Part shown: piece by piece, positions 9,175 to 18,562 of the stretch
Numbering within the stretch: the first letter of the stretch is position 1
Layout of the letters: each line of letters opens with the position of its first letter
From: a virus
Virus record (IMG/VR): IMGVR_UViG_3300015241_000004
Span: 1-55,970 of that record
DNA: 55,970 nucleotides
Direction: 5' to 3' (one strand)
Notes under the pieces: model-generated
Told to the model about the DNA's origin: nothing
Databases searched by the model: none
The model's input: the letters and a program-made list of their open reading frames with translations, nothing else
Program-made: the position numbers and the translations under genes

Positions 9175-10055
9175 CAAGCGGCCTCAAGAAAGCGCGACAG
9201 ATCGGCGGCATACTCAGTCGCCTTGTTGTAATTGACCGCCTTGAAGCCTGAGATCTCGGTCACGGCATCGGGATTCGTCTTCTCCACGTCCTGTGCCATC
9301 AGCCCGATCTGGAACACGGGACTGCCGATATAGCGGTACTTGTAGACCGGCTGGCCGTCGCGAAGCGAGCCGACCTCTTCGATGTCTTCCTTCAGCCGTT
9401 CGTCGGAGAACATCGACGCAAGCATGCTTGCAGCGCCGGTGCCAGCCTTAATAATATTTCCGCTCGCCGTGAGCCCCGCCAGATCAGCGTTCGCATTGGC
9501 GTTTCCGATGCCGGTCGCGGTCGAGTAATTGAGATTGGCCAGTTGATCCTGCTGGCCCGCCACGGCGTTTCCAAGCCCGGTTTGAACGCCCGCGCCACCC
9601 GCCGCCGCCGCGTTCGATGCCCCCAAATAAGGCTGCAGCTGGCCGACATAGTTGTTGTAGGTGGAGTCCGCGAGGCTCTGGTTGACCTTGTTCAAGGCAA
9701 GCAACTGGTTGCCGGAATTAAGCGTACCGTTGGCGGCAGCCGCGGCATTGACGCTGTCATCCAGCGTACCCTGCTGGAATTTATAGCCGGGCGTGTTGCG
9801 CAGCGCCGTCAGCGCAGCATCGCTGCCGCCCTGACCATTGAGGCCCAGCACGTTGCCAAGTTGTGTGGTGCCGGCATTCGCCATCTGCTGGTTTTGCAGG
9901 TAGGGCTGCAGCGCCGAAGTATAGTTGGTGTTGAGCGAGCCGATCGCCGAATTGATGTTGCCGGTCGCTTGCGACTGTCCGGTCTTAAGGCCGGCGATCT
10001 GATCCTGCGCGGCCTTCTCTTGATCATCCGTCGTGAAAATATCGAAGATGCCCAT
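9174..10055 (-). CDS. Ejection-type virion protein with C-terminal S74-like chaperone domain
   Basis: A 293-residue protein, start at the ATG at 10055 (TGATG overlap). Residues 1-210 are Asn/Gln/Ala/Gly-rich with NxxY-type repeats, as in gp7-like ejection or minor virion proteins. From about residue 215 (MFSDERLKEDIEEVG, then YKYRYIG, GLMAQDVE, PDAV) it matches the peptidase-S74 intramolecular chaperone found at the C-termini of tail spikes. The known S74 domain trims itself with a Ser/Lys dyad; the SDERLK start fits. This domain on a non-fibre protein is notable, though phage examples exist. Confidence 0.7.
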   Translation of the reverse strand: MGIFDIFTTDDQEKAAQDQIAGLKTGQSQATGNINSAIGSLNTNYTSALQPYLQNQQMANAGTTQLGNVLGLNGQGGSDAALTALRNTPGYKFQQGTLDDSVNAAAAANGTLNSGNQLLALNKVNQSLADSTYNNYVGQLQPYLGASNAAAAGGAGVQTGLGNAVAGQQDQLANLNYSTATGIGNANANADLAGLTASGNIIKAGTGAASMLASMFSDERLKEDIEEVGSLRDGQPVYKYRYIGSPVFQIGLMAQDVEKTNPDAVTEISGFKAVNYNKATEYAADLSRFLEAA

Positions 10056-10294
10056 CAAACGACCCTCACCATCAGGATTGAACCATTGCGGTATTGCTGC
10101 CCGACATTGACGCCGGCGAGAGCAGCAGCGGCATCATCGACGGCATTGACGAGATTAGCCGAAACGTTGCCGGCGGCGAGTGCCGCAACCAACGCGTCAA
10201 GTTTCGACAGGTAATCCCGAAACGTCTGCGACGCGGCCCCCGCCGAATTGAGCGCGTATTGAGGATCGAATCTATTCTTGACCGGCAACGTCAT
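10055..10294 (-). CDS. Small virion-operon protein, unknown
   Basis: A 79-residue, Ala/Val/Asn-rich, mostly helical protein beginning MTLPVKNRFDPQYALNSAG. It overlaps the gp10-like gene upstream and the S74 protein downstream, so it belongs to the head-tail block. No known motif seen. Confidence 0.6.
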   Translation of the reverse strand: MTLPVKNRFDPQYALNSAGAASQTFRDYLSKLDALVAALAAGNVSANLVNAVDDAAAALAGVNVGQQYRNGSILMVRVV

Positions 10295-11997
10295 GGCGAG
10301 ACTTCACGCGGGTCGGATGACATCGAAGCCCCCATCAAGCCGCGATAGACGGGATCGGTGATATCGATCCGCCAGCGCACGCCCATCGGGCCGCCTTGAC
10401 CCCGGTTCTTTACCGAAGCCCGAGATCGCTTGGTCTTGCTCTGTTGTCCGATCGAGCGCAGCGACGGGTTATCGAACGATAGTCCGCCATCCTTCGAGCA
10501 CGAGATCGCCGCATGCGGATCGACCGCACCCACGGGAGCCGTGATATCGATCGCGGTACCGCCTGCGGTATAGGCGTTGACGAATTTCACGGGAATTTCA
10601 ATGTGCGTGGCATCGACCACGGTCATCGGAAACACACCGTTTGCTTCGACAGTACCGCCGACATTGGCGATCTGGACTTCGTCACCGCTTTTGGCCTGCG
10701 ACGTCTGGTTGACGGTGAGGCGAACATTGCCGCCGGTCCCTGAAGCTGTGCCGAGCACCGTCATCTGATAGTTGCCCGTCACCGCGCCGACGCCCATCAC
10801 GAAATCGAAGTCGGCGCGCGCGATGCGTTGCTGTTGCGGGAAATCCCGAATGGGGCCGGATTCAATCCGGAACAGCATCGGCGATCCGTTTTCCGAGAAA
10901 TTCACGTCATCGACGAACAGGATGTTGCCGGACTGCTGATCGCCGACCAGCCATTTATTGAACGCCGGATGACCACAAGTGGCGCGCCAGCGGCCGTATT
11001 GTCCAGCCTTCCACGACCAGCGCTCGGTCCACTTCCGGGTCGAGAGATTGATCTCCCACGACCATGCCGGCGAGGAGATATGCCAGAACTTCTTGCCGCC
11101 AACCGAGTAACAACCCGCCTCGATCAGGTTGCCGGCGCGCACCTGCACTTCGATCAGCCGGTCGAGATCAGGCGGCGAGACGGCATCGCCCGGATCGAGC
11201 GAGCCAGGCCGCATCCAATAGACCCGGAAATCCTGTGCCACCCACAACAGCTCGGAAAAACCGGTCTCAAAGCCTGCGATCGCGGCCGACTGGATCAGGC
11301 CCTTCTCGCCGATGGTCAGCCGGCCATACGGGAAGTTCGGTGCCACGTTGGCGGCGTCCTGCCATGCCTCGAAATGGCCCGTGGTAAAGAACAGCATCAC
11401 GCCAGAGAAGGGAATCGGCCGCAGCAATGTCACGTCGGACTTGGCTTGAATCGTGATCGTGGTCAGCGCGTTCATCGCGAGCGAATTCAGCGCGGTTGCA
11501 AACACTCGGCAGTCGGCGATCGTAAAGAACAGATAGCCGTCCTGGAACGCCACCCCGTTGGGCTGCGGCAGTATGCCGGCGGCGTTGTAGAATGCCGGCG
11601 CTCCACCGGTTGATAGTTGATACGCCCCGTTGTCGACATCGACGGCGACCACATCGGGAGCGGCGGCCTGGTTGCGCGCGATCGAGACTTTCTTCGCGCC
11701 GGGAAACGCGCCAAGGATGTTCGTCACCCCCGCCACATCAACCGTCACGGCGGTATTGAGAAACACCTCATACGACAGATTCTTGACCAACAAGCCGCCG
11801 CGGTAGCCGGTTTGAGGCGTGATCGCATGCTGCGAAAGCCCGGCCGATCCACGCCACACAACCGGCGCCGGCGCCGACGGCTTGGACGCTTCACCCAAGG
11901 GCTCCGCGTAGCAATTGATCAGCCGTCCGGCGCCCTCTTGCGGGTTGGCGCCCGGAAACGACGACAGCGGAAACGGAATGGGCGAGGGTCTGGCCAT
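10291..11997 (-). CDS. P22 gp10-like DNA-stabilisation / head-tail protein
   Basis: A 568-residue protein beginning MARPSPIPFPLSSFPGANPQ with the ‘GRLINCYAEP’ element typical of packaged-DNA stabilisation proteins. A repeated beta-propeller-like Trp/Gly pattern follows, and residues about 430-500 carry an inserted beta module (VQIANVGGTVEANGVFPMTV) that recurs in phage structural proteins. The Arg-rich C-terminus (KTKRSRASVKNRGQGG) resembles that of gp10. It overlaps the gp4-like gene by one base, the same order as in P22-type phages. Function: closes the portal after packaging. Confidence 0.7.
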   Translation of the reverse strand: MARPSPIPFPLSSFPGANPQEGAGRLINCYAEPLGEASKPSAPAPVVWRGSAGLSQHAITPQTGYRGGLLVKNLSYEVFLNTAVTVDVAGVTNILGAFPGAKKVSIARNQAAAPDVVAVDVDNGAYQLSTGGAPAFYNAAGILPQPNGVAFQDGYLFFTIADCRVFATALNSLAMNALTTITIQAKSDVTLLRPIPFSGVMLFFTTGHFEAWQDAANVAPNFPYGRLTIGEKGLIQSAAIAGFETGFSELLWVAQDFRVYWMRPGSLDPGDAVSPPDLDRLIEVQVRAGNLIEAGCYSVGGKKFWHISSPAWSWEINLSTRKWTERWSWKAGQYGRWRATCGHPAFNKWLVGDQQSGNILFVDDVNFSENGSPMLFRIESGPIRDFPQQQRIARADFDFVMGVGAVTGNYQMTVLGTASGTGGNVRLTVNQTSQAKSGDEVQIANVGGTVEANGVFPMTVVDATHIEIPVKFVNAYTAGGTAIDITAPVGAVDPHAAISCSKDGGLSFDNPSLRSIGQQSKTKRSRASVKNRGQGGPMGVRWRIDITDPVYRGLMGASMSSDPREVSP

Positions 11998-12398
11998 CAG
12001 AAGTTGCAGAACCGCAGCGGCTCATATGTGGGTTTGCCGCGCGACATGATCTTGAGCGACTTGGCCGCCGTGCCGGCGCCGATATCGACGCTGCCGACAC
12101 CACCAAGACCCTTGTTGACCTTGTCCATGAATTCCTGACCGACCAGGCCAAACTTGCTGGCGCATTCGCCGGCAACGATGTCAGCAAGATCCGAAAACCA
12201 CGCGCCCGGGATGTTGTTCGGGTCAGGAACGTAGCAGATTTCGAGCCCCGCAAGCTTGCGGTAGATGGAGTCCAGCTTCTCATTCACCCAGTTGAAATCT
12301 TCCGGGTCGATCGCCTGACCCGCGGCGAGCACGCCAAGATTGGCGAGCGCCTCGGTAATCAGGTCGGAAGATGATCGGTATGGAGAAGTGACCGCCAT
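11997..12398 (-). CDS. P22 gp4-like head-completion protein
   Basis: A 133-residue protein. The N-terminal helix pattern (LITEALANLGVLAAGQAIDP then NEKLDSIYRKLA) is that of gp4/tail-accessory adaptors, which dock on the portal ring. Length is slightly below P22 gp4 (166 residues). It is placed directly before the gp10-like gene, which supports the call. No lysozyme motif is visible. Confidence 0.65.
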   Translation of the reverse strand: MAVTSPYRSSSDLITEALANLGVLAAGQAIDPEDFNWVNEKLDSIYRKLAGLEICYVPDPNNIPGAWFSDLADIVAGECASKFGLVGQEFMDKVNKGLGGVGSVDIGAGTAAKSLKIMSRGKPTYEPLRFCNF

Positions 12399-12404
12399 CG
12401 ATCG

Positions 12405-12938
12405 TTACCAGGGCAACTGGTTGATGCCGTGGTTGATCCACAAGCTAGCAACCTGCCCTTCGGTCAACTCGTCACCCTTGGCGAATTCATGCAGCTTTGG
12501 CATGAACAGCGTCGAGAGATAGGAAAAATCATCCGATCCGACTTCGCAGGAAGTCTGCAAATCGCGATCCTGCGCGAACCGCTCGATCAACTGATCAGCG
12601 TGCTGGATTGCAGGGTCCTGCAACCAACCCACCATGTAGGCGCGGTATTCTTCCGCCGTCTGGGGCCGCCCGTGAGAATCGCGCCTTGGCGCGCGTCCTT
12701 GGCCGACACTGAAATGTTTGTTGTCGCGCGCGCGCTCAATCAGCTGATGGTTGAGCCGTTCTCGTTCCGAGCCGCCGGGATGCCCCGTGATTTCCTTGGC
12801 GATGTTGGCGCGGAACGTGTGACCACACCATGTCACGCTGTTTGGATCTCCCAATCCCGGAATATAGGTCACGGATTCAGTCAACGACTTCATTTCGGGC
12901 TCATCGCCCTCGGTCATCGGTTTCGGCATGCGTGCCAT
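12405..12938 (-). CDS. Conserved virion-operon protein, unknown
   Basis: A 177-residue soluble, charged protein: residues about 20-45 hold a small motif SVTWCGHTFRAN, the rest is helical, ending WINHGINQLPW. It sits between the capsid block and the gp4-like gene. I do not recognise a family. A head or adaptor role is only suggested by position. Confidence 0.6.
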   Translation of the reverse strand: MARMPKPMTEGDEPEMKSLTESVTYIPGLGDPNSVTWCGHTFRANIAKEITGHPGGSERERLNHQLIERARDNKHFSVGQGRAPRRDSHGRPQTAEEYRAYMVGWLQDPAIQHADQLIERFAQDRDLQTSCEVGSDDFSYLSTLFMPKLHEFAKGDELTEGQVASLWINHGINQLPW

Positions 12939-12979
12939 GATTGGTTCCTTGCTTTAAAAATTAAAGGCGGCTTAAGGAT

Positions 12980-13012
12980 CGATCCCGCTTCGTATGGGAC
13001 GAGGCGGGATCG
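12980..13012 (-). terminator. Hairpin after the capsid block (possible attenuator)
   Basis: A 9-bp perfect stem (CGATCCCGC / GCGGGATCG) with a 15-base loop, placed 7 bases after the stop of the exported capsid-neighbour gene. On the minus strand the stem is followed by ATCC and, later, T-rich sequence (TTTAATTTTT), so it may be a partial terminator that lowers expression of genes downstream of capsid, or an mRNA end-stabiliser. Confidence 0.45.
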
Positions 13013-13018
13013 AGAGCG

Positions 13019-13633
13019 TCAGCAGGATGGGGCGGTAGCACCCAGCGGCACGGAGATGCAGTCGCCATCGTTGGGCGCGATGTACTGGATGATAAAGATC
13101 GCCCTGCCCTGCGTGCCCTGGCTGCCGGCGGCGCCGACAGTATAGGTGGCGTAGATGTCGAAGCCGCCATTCTGGCCGGTTGGAGTTGCGTTCGCACCCG
13201 TGACGAGTTCGCCGGCCCCGGTGAAGGACGTGTCATAGACGGCGGTCGTCGCCTGTCCCGTGAACACGTTGAATGCCGCCATCAGGCCAGCCGACTGGCC
13301 GGAGGTTCCGAATGCGATCGTCGCCGACGTGGTCGGGTTGAAGGTGGTGATGATCTGCTTTGAGATCGACACCAGGAACGCGTTGTAGGGCAGCGAGGCG
13401 ACACGGTACGAACACGCGGTATCCGCCGCGCGAAGCGGACAGTCACCAAAGTCGATCGCAAAGCGGACATAGTGTGTCTGCTGCGTCGTCATCACCCGCG
13501 GCGGCAGGTTCTGCAGCGGCGTGATCGTCAGCGTGGTGGCAAGTGCAGGGCCCGCGACCAGCGAAGCGATGCCGAGCGCGACAAGCACATTAGCGTTGAT
13601 ACCCGCCAGCATGCGCAAGAGTTTAGTCTTCAT
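13019..13633 (-). CDS. Exported protein next to the major capsid gene
   Basis: A 204-residue protein; start at 13633 chosen for the GAGGAGG upstream. The N-terminus (to about residue 33, GPALA-T) is a Sec signal with a rather long n-region. The mature part is beta-rich with five cysteines (FGDCPLR, TACSY, DGDC, the final residues APSC), suggesting disulfides. Such a position directly after capsid usually holds a decoration protein, but a signal peptide argues for a periplasmic or surface protein. Function unknown. Confidence 0.6.
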   Translation of the reverse strand: MKTKLLRMLAGINANVLVALGIASLVAGPALATTLTITPLQNLPPRVMTTQQTHYVRFAIDFGDCPLRAADTACSYRVASLPYNAFLVSISKQIITTFNPTTSATIAFGTSGQSAGLMAAFNVFTGQATTAVYDTSFTGAGELVTGANATPTGQNGGFDIYATYTVGAAGSQGTQGRAIFIIQYIAPNDGDCISVPLGATAPSC

Positions 13634-13717
13634 GATGAGAGGCCTCCTCGGCCCGATGAATGATGGTTGAGAGATGAGGCGGCGCGGCGTTGGTGCCGCG
13701 CCGGTATTCATCAGGCC

Positions 13718-14881
13718 TTAATTGTCGGCGACCGCGGCAAAGAAGCCGGTATAGACGCCCCAATCCTTGAAGTTGCCGGCGGCGTTGAGCTTGGCGATCT
13801 TGCCAACGCCATACGCCATCTTGATGCCGGCGCCGCGGAGGAACTGATAATCATCCTCCTTCAGGAAGGTCGGCGTCGGCATCTTGCCCCAACACCAGGC
13901 GACCGCACCCTGACCGCAGAGATGCGCGGGTGCGACCTGAATGCCGGCAGCACCAGCACCCTGGTAGAACACGGGCAGCCGCAACGAGAGTTCGGGAATT
14001 TCCCGGATGATCACGCCGTTGTAGAGCAAGTCGCCGTCGACGAAGATCGGGTTCTTCAGATAACCCTGCTGTTCGCGCGCGCGGCTGTTCTGGTTGGCGG
14101 CCTTGATGTCCGCGTCGTTCTGCGCGTCGCGGAACTGCTCTTGACCCACGAAGAGAACAAACCACTCGGTTCCGTTTTCCTTCAGCTTGAAGGGGCGTAT
14201 CCGGGGGTTGGCTTTCTTTGCCGACCGCTTCATGCGGTTGACCAGCGCACCCGAGAGCGTCATGGCACCGGTAATGTTGGCCATGGAAGCCGCGAAGTTG
14301 CCGGCGACCAGATTCGCCGTATTGCCGCTGCCGATCAGAAGGCGATCGGCGTTGTCGGTAATCCAGGTATTGCGCTGGGCAGCGGTCGCGGCATCGAATA
14401 GCACGCCGTTGACGCGCTGGCCGTTGGCAGACCCAAGACCGGCGGGAGCCGCCTGCGAGGGGACCGCGTAGAAGCCGTCGACGATTTCGTCGCGCTGCTT
14501 TTCCTGACCCCAATCGACCAGTGCGGGCTTGACCTCGCCCCACAGATCTACGGAGGACTTCTGTTCCTCGGCATTGTTGATCGTGACCGCGTTGCGGGCC
14601 CAATCGATCCAGAAGCGGGTGCCCTGGTTGTCGAGGGATTCTTCGTTGCCCCGCAACTGGCCGGAGCCGACGCCTTGCGAGTTGAGACGGGCGCGCAGCG
14701 GGATATTGATCTGCTCGCCGCCGTTCTTCCCGCCCTTGTCGAGATCGGTGATGACCCGAATGATCGAGTTCAGCGACGTTCCCATATAGGGCGAGAACAG
14801 ATTTTCGCGAACGTATTCGCGGTAGACTTCCTTGCGGTAGACAACGAGTTTGTTGTTTGCGGCAGTGGTCGTGAGCGCCAT
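13718..14881 (-). CDS. Major capsid protein, N4-gp56 family
   Basis: A 387-residue protein beginning MALTTTAANNKLVVYRKEVY with the early motif REYVRENLFSPYMGTS and the ‘GGEQINIPLRARLNSQGV’ element typical of the N4-gp56 (HK97-fold) capsid family. Lengths in that family are about 380-400. It follows the scaffold gene, as expected. The upstream region carries AAAAGGAC before the ATG at 14881. This should be the most abundant virion protein. Confidence 0.88.
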   Translation of the reverse strand: MALTTTAANNKLVVYRKEVYREYVRENLFSPYMGTSLNSIIRVITDLDKGGKNGGEQINIPLRARLNSQGVGSGQLRGNEESLDNQGTRFWIDWARNAVTINNAEEQKSSVDLWGEVKPALVDWGQEKQRDEIVDGFYAVPSQAAPAGLGSANGQRVNGVLFDAATAAQRNTWITDNADRLLIGSGNTANLVAGNFAASMANITGAMTLSGALVNRMKRSAKKANPRIRPFKLKENGTEWFVLFVGQEQFRDAQNDADIKAANQNSRAREQQGYLKNPIFVDGDLLYNGVIIREIPELSLRLPVFYQGAGAAGIQVAPAHLCGQGAVAWCWGKMPTPTFLKEDDYQFLRGAGIKMAYGVGKIAKLNAAGNFKDWGVYTGFFAAVADN

Positions 14882-15000
14882 GTTGGCGGTGTCCTTTTGT
14901 CAAAGGCCCGCGCTGATCGGCACTCTCAATCGTCAAAGCAGTCTGCTTCAGCCCGCGCATGAAGCGCGGCGGCCGGACACTCTCAAAATCGAGAAGTGGA

Positions 15001-16083
15001 TCAGCGCCAGGCGGCGTCGGCGAGCGCTTGCTCGGAACTATCTGACGCGCGCGTATCGGTTCGATCGGCCCCGAGATTGGAGCCGCTCGCGCGGTGCAGA
15101 GACTGAGGCAAGCGGGTTGAGGTACGCGGATTACCATTGTCCCCGGTCGCAGCCTCGCCTCGAAGTTCGGCGATCAACTGCTTTTTAAACTCGGGGTCCT
15201 TCATCAGGGCTTCGCGGGTTTCCTTGGCGACGCGCTCCCGGTAGGCCGCCGGGTCATCGCCGACTTCCGCCAGGGTTTGCGAACGCTTGTGCCAGCTCAC
15301 CAAGGCTTCGCCCGGATTGGGCGATTTGTAGATGCGCTGGACGGTTACCCGGTCGTCAGGGTTGTTCGGGTTGAGCTTGTTGATCGCCTCGAAGGCTTTT
15401 TCGAACCCATCCTTGTGGAACGCGTGCGCGATCGCCATTGAGGTTTCGACCCGGTTGTTTTCAAGGACCGTGTCGCGTTTCGCAAACTCGCTCTGGAACC
15501 CTTGCGTGAGGTGATCGACGAACCCTTTCGGGTCCTCGAAGATGTCAGGAATGGCTTTGGGCTCAACCGGCTTCGGCGCTTCCGTGCGGACGGCACCACG
15601 CTTGAGATCGTTGATCTCGCGCATGACCAGATCGAGTTGACCCTTCAGCGACGTGCTGTCGCCTTTGGATTTCTCGATCTCCGCTTTCAGCGCATCACGT
15701 TCGGCTTCCGCTGATCGCGCGCGCTCGGCCACCTCACGGTACCGGCCAGGAGGCACGCGGCCTTCCGGTTCAGTCCTTGCGGCCGGCTTCGGAGCTACCT
15801 CGCCCGCCGCCTTGGCAGCAGCTGCGGCAGCAATCTCCGCTTCCGTTTGACCTTCAGCTTCTTCGCCTTCACCCTCACCGTCTTCGCCTTCGGCTTCCTC
15901 ACCTTCAGCGTCGTCGGCATCCTCTTGCTCGTGCTGGCCTTCGAGCCCCCCGCCGATATCCTCGAGCGCGCGGTCTCCGGTAGCATCGCCCAAATCAGTA
16001 TCTTCCTGACCCCACGCGTCTCCTGCGATTTCACGCTCGGTTGCGATGATCGCATCGGAGATGGCGTCTACTTCCCTGATCAT
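15001..16083 (-). CDS. Scaffold-like protein
   Basis: A 360-residue protein with a very acidic N-terminal third (EGEEAEGEDGEGEGEEAEGQ near residues 60-80), a coiled-coil centre (about 120-175, ERARSAEAERDALKAEIEKS) and a charged helical C-terminus. Acidic-helical proteins directly upstream of capsid are capsid scaffolds. No protease motif is present. The last 30 residues are Ser/Arg-rich (DTRASDSSEQ) and may contact capsid. Confidence 0.75.
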   Translation of the reverse strand: MIREVDAISDAIIATEREIAGDAWGQEDTDLGDATGDRALEDIGGGLEGQHEQEDADDAEGEEAEGEDGEGEGEEAEGQTEAEIAAAAAAKAAGEVAPKPAARTEPEGRVPPGRYREVAERARSAEAERDALKAEIEKSKGDSTSLKGQLDLVMREINDLKRGAVRTEAPKPVEPKAIPDIFEDPKGFVDHLTQGFQSEFAKRDTVLENNRVETSMAIAHAFHKDGFEKAFEAINKLNPNNPDDRVTVQRIYKSPNPGEALVSWHKRSQTLAEVGDDPAAYRERVAKETREALMKDPEFKKQLIAELRGEAATGDNGNPRTSTRLPQSLHRASGSNLGADRTDTRASDSSEQALADAAWR

Positions 16084-16271
16084 GATGGCAGTCCTTCACT
16101 TCGCGTTTCGTCGCGATGACGGCAGTCCAGTTCGCTCAACATCGAAAAAAGACCGATGCGAAACACGCCGGGACTGAATTAAAAGCGTTGCGCCGTATGG
16201 AGGACGCCTGCCGCAGGGCTCAGAGGTGGCAACCCGTAAATGCCATGCGCCGTTTCGTGGCGCGGACGAAT

Positions 16272-16577
16272 TCAGTTGGCGAGAAGAGCGCTTCGTTCCT
16301 CTTGCTGCTTACTCAGCATATCCAGCGCCTTTTGCAGCGCGTCGATCAGCATGATCGCGGCTTGCGGCGAACAACGTATGTGTGCCGCACACGACATTTC
16401 GGCGACCACGCTGCCGTCGGGCTTTGGCATCAGGTGCCTTGCTGCAAGTTCAAGTTCGATATTGCCGGCGTAGGTGCCAAATACCGGCGCGTTGTCGAAA
16501 TAGACCAGCGGTGCGGAGGCCGAGTTCTTCAGCATCGGCATTGCGCCCGGCGCGGCCGGTTTTCCTTTGATCGACAT
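16272..16577 (-). CDS. Conserved small protein after portal
   Basis: A 101-residue protein, start coupled to the portal stop. Contains VYFDNAPVFGTYAGNIELEL and EMSCAAHIRCSPQAAIMLID, a small alpha/beta fold with a C-terminal amphipathic helix ending in KQQEERSALLAN. I do not recognise its function; its position suggests a head-assembly accessory. A 188-bp stretch without a gene follows (16084-16271), in which I see no clear signal. Confidence 0.6.
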   Translation of the reverse strand: MSIKGKPAAPGAMPMLKNSASAPLVYFDNAPVFGTYAGNIELELAARHLMPKPDGSVVAEMSCAAHIRCSPQAAIMLIDALQKALDMLSKQQEERSALLAN

Positions 16578-18562
16578 CAGGCCGCGCCTGCGCCAATTGG
16601 CGCACCCTGCCCGGCTTGCGGCGGCGGGTTGAGGAACGGCGCCATGATCTTATGGGCTTCAAACAGTGAATCCCGCACGAATTCATGCGCCGATAGTTCA
16701 CGCATGTCCGTCTGATGCCCGATGCCGGCGCGCTTCTCTTCGGCGGTAGCCGCGGCCTGGTCGGCGCCGGCCAGCGTCTTTTGCGTCTCGGCAGCTTGTT
16801 TCGCGTTCTTGCCGGCGAGGCCTTCCAGATGCAGCCGCTTGACGGCTTCGGCGATCGGGTCCGGCGGCTTCTGCTGTGGCTGCATCATTTTCAGAATGCG
16901 GTCCTTCTCCGAGCGCGGCAGATGCGGATTCATCTCGATCAGGACCTGCGGCGGGAAGGTGCCGGGCGGGTAGCCCTTGAGCATGTCGTAGGTCTCATCC
17001 ATCATCGAGATCACGTCCGGGCCTTCGTCGAGCACGATGTTCACGTCGAGCGAGCCGACCGCGTTGACGATCGTGGGACGGCCCCATTCGTCAACGTCGA
17101 GCCCGTTCAACTGGATGAACTGCGCGATCTTCTCGTTGGAGTTGACGCGAATCCAGCGCTCTGCGGTCCAATGCCGGGAGACCGCGTTCCAGATTTTTCG
17201 ATAGAGCCCAAGCTTGAACGCCCGATGCGCCAGCACGAACGGCCCGAGTTCGGCCATGCCAGGCTCGCGCAACAATTCCAGCGCCCTGCCCGAGATGTTG
17301 CCGACGCCGCCCGGGCCCGTGATGGCCGCGATGTTGGAGTTGGCAAAGCCATCGAGCTCGGCCTTGGCGTCATCGGTAAAGCTCGTGAACGTCGCGATAT
17401 CCGGATGGGTATCATCGACTTTGAACTGCTTCTGCGGATTGATCTCGACGAGCCCGTCGTGGCGCGCCACTTCGCGCCGCGCGATCTCGACGTCATCGAC
17501 CGCACCCTTTTCCATGATGACGCGGCGCGAGTTCGCCAGCGCCAACGTCTTCGACTTGCCTTGATTGAGCGCGTCCTGCGGACCCTTGAAGCCACGCACG
17601 AACGAATAGCGGTCGCCGTCCTGATCGATCGCAGCCGAAAACATCTCGAAAGAGGATTCCGAATTGCCGCGCTCGTCCTTGAAGGGCGAGACGCCCTGAT
17701 CGAGCAACACGTTGGCGACGTAGAACGCCCAGCACCATCGTCCCTTGTGCTTGTACCAGTGTTCGACCATGCGCAGCCGGCGCTCGGTCGAGATGATCCA
17801 CTTCATCTCCCGGTCGGAATTGGTGGTGAGGTCGCTGTCACCCTGGAACAGGCCCTCGAGCAGGTCTTCTTTGCCCGGAAACATCTCGATCGCCGCGTCG
17901 AGATCCATCCACTTCATCAGGCCTTCGTAGCGACTGTCGCGGAAATTGAACTGGTAGGACCGGGGATCATAGAAATATTCGTCGCCGATCACCCAATGCA
18001 GACCAACGTCCGGATCGCCCTTGTCGCCCTTTTGCAGCACCAACTGGATGCCGGCGATGCCTTCAATGCCGGCCTGCAACAATACCACCGGTCCGAGCGC
18101 GTTCTTGAACTGGTTGCCATCGAGCACAGACCGGATCGATTGGGTCGCGATCTCCGCACCCGCCTCCGACTTCGGATCACGCCCTTCTGCCTTGGGGTCA
18201 CAACGCGCACGTTCGACGACGCCGACGATGCCGTTGATCTTGCGCCCGACCCGCGGCCAGATCTGCACGGGTTGATGGCGGGCTTTGAGGATCCGGTATT
18301 GGTCTGCCGTGAGCTGCGCGCCGTGATAATAGCGGCGGGAATCCTTCTGTTCCTCGATCTCATCGACCTTGCTGTCGAGATAGTCCTGCACTTGTACGCG
18401 TAAGGTACGTACCGGCAGGAACATCTCGTCATCGTCGTCAACCACCCGCTCGCGCTTGTCTTCGACCGGATTGTTGTCCTGCCGGTCCCCGACGAGCGGC
18501 GCCAGGCGCGCGTTATCCGCGCGGTCCATGGCGTCGAGAGGGGAATATTCCGTCAGTGGCAT
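16577..18562 (-). CDS. Portal protein, P22 gp1-like
   Basis: A 661-residue protein, close to P22 portal in length (725). The N-terminal region has an acidic stretch (VVDDDDEMFLPVRTLRVQVQ) and the block KDSRRYYHGAQLTADQYRIL that is diagnostic of P22-type portals, followed by VGRKINGIVG and the DPRSYQFNFRDSRYEGLMKW segment. The C-terminus is helical and Gln/Ala-rich. The last residues (QGAPIGAGAA) come from a palindrome copy. Forms the dodecameric DNA channel and binds terminase. Confidence 0.88.
   Translation of the reverse strand: MPLTEYSPLDAMDRADNARLAPLVGDRQDNNPVEDKRERVVDDDDEMFLPVRTLRVQVQDYLDSKVDEIEEQKDSRRYYHGAQLTADQYRILKARHQPVQIWPRVGRKINGIVGVVERARCDPKAEGRDPKSEAGAEIATQSIRSVLDGNQFKNALGPVVLLQAGIEGIAGIQLVLQKGDKGDPDVGLHWVIGDEYFYDPRSYQFNFRDSRYEGLMKWMDLDAAIEMFPGKEDLLEGLFQGDSDLTTNSDREMKWIISTERRLRMVEHWYKHKGRWCWAFYVANVLLDQGVSPFKDERGNSESSFEMFSAAIDQDGDRYSFVRGFKGPQDALNQGKSKTLALANSRRVIMEKGAVDDVEIARREVARHDGLVEINPQKQFKVDDTHPDIATFTSFTDDAKAELDGFANSNIAAITGPGGVGNISGRALELLREPGMAELGPFVLAHRAFKLGLYRKIWNAVSRHWTAERWIRVNSNEKIAQFIQLNGLDVDEWGRPTIVNAVGSLDVNIVLDEGPDVISMMDETYDMLKGYPPGTFPPQVLIEMNPHLPRSEKDRILKMMQPQQKPPDPIAEAVKRLHLEGLAGKNAKQAAETQKTLAGADQAAATAEEKRAGIGHQTDMRELSAHEFVRDSLFEAHKIMAPFLNPPPQAGQGAPIGAGAA
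16589..16604. repeat. Palindrome TGCGCCAATTGGCGCA, copy 2
   Basis: A perfect copy in the last codons of the portal gene, read A-P-I-G-A seven residues or fewer before the stop, so the palindrome extends the portal C-terminus. Confidence 0.85.

Noticed and set aside
13851-15137. A 428-codon minus-strand frame overlapping capsid and scaffold
   Set aside because: It reads capsid DNA in another frame (Arg/Gln-rich) and shows no protein-like pattern.
16120-16271. Small frames between scaffold and the portal-side gene
   Set aside because: No ribosome site, coupling or protein-like pattern.
16715-18403. A 562-codon plus-strand frame opposite portal
   Set aside because: Antisense shadow of the portal gene; composition is arginine/valine-rich and no ribosome site or motif is seen.
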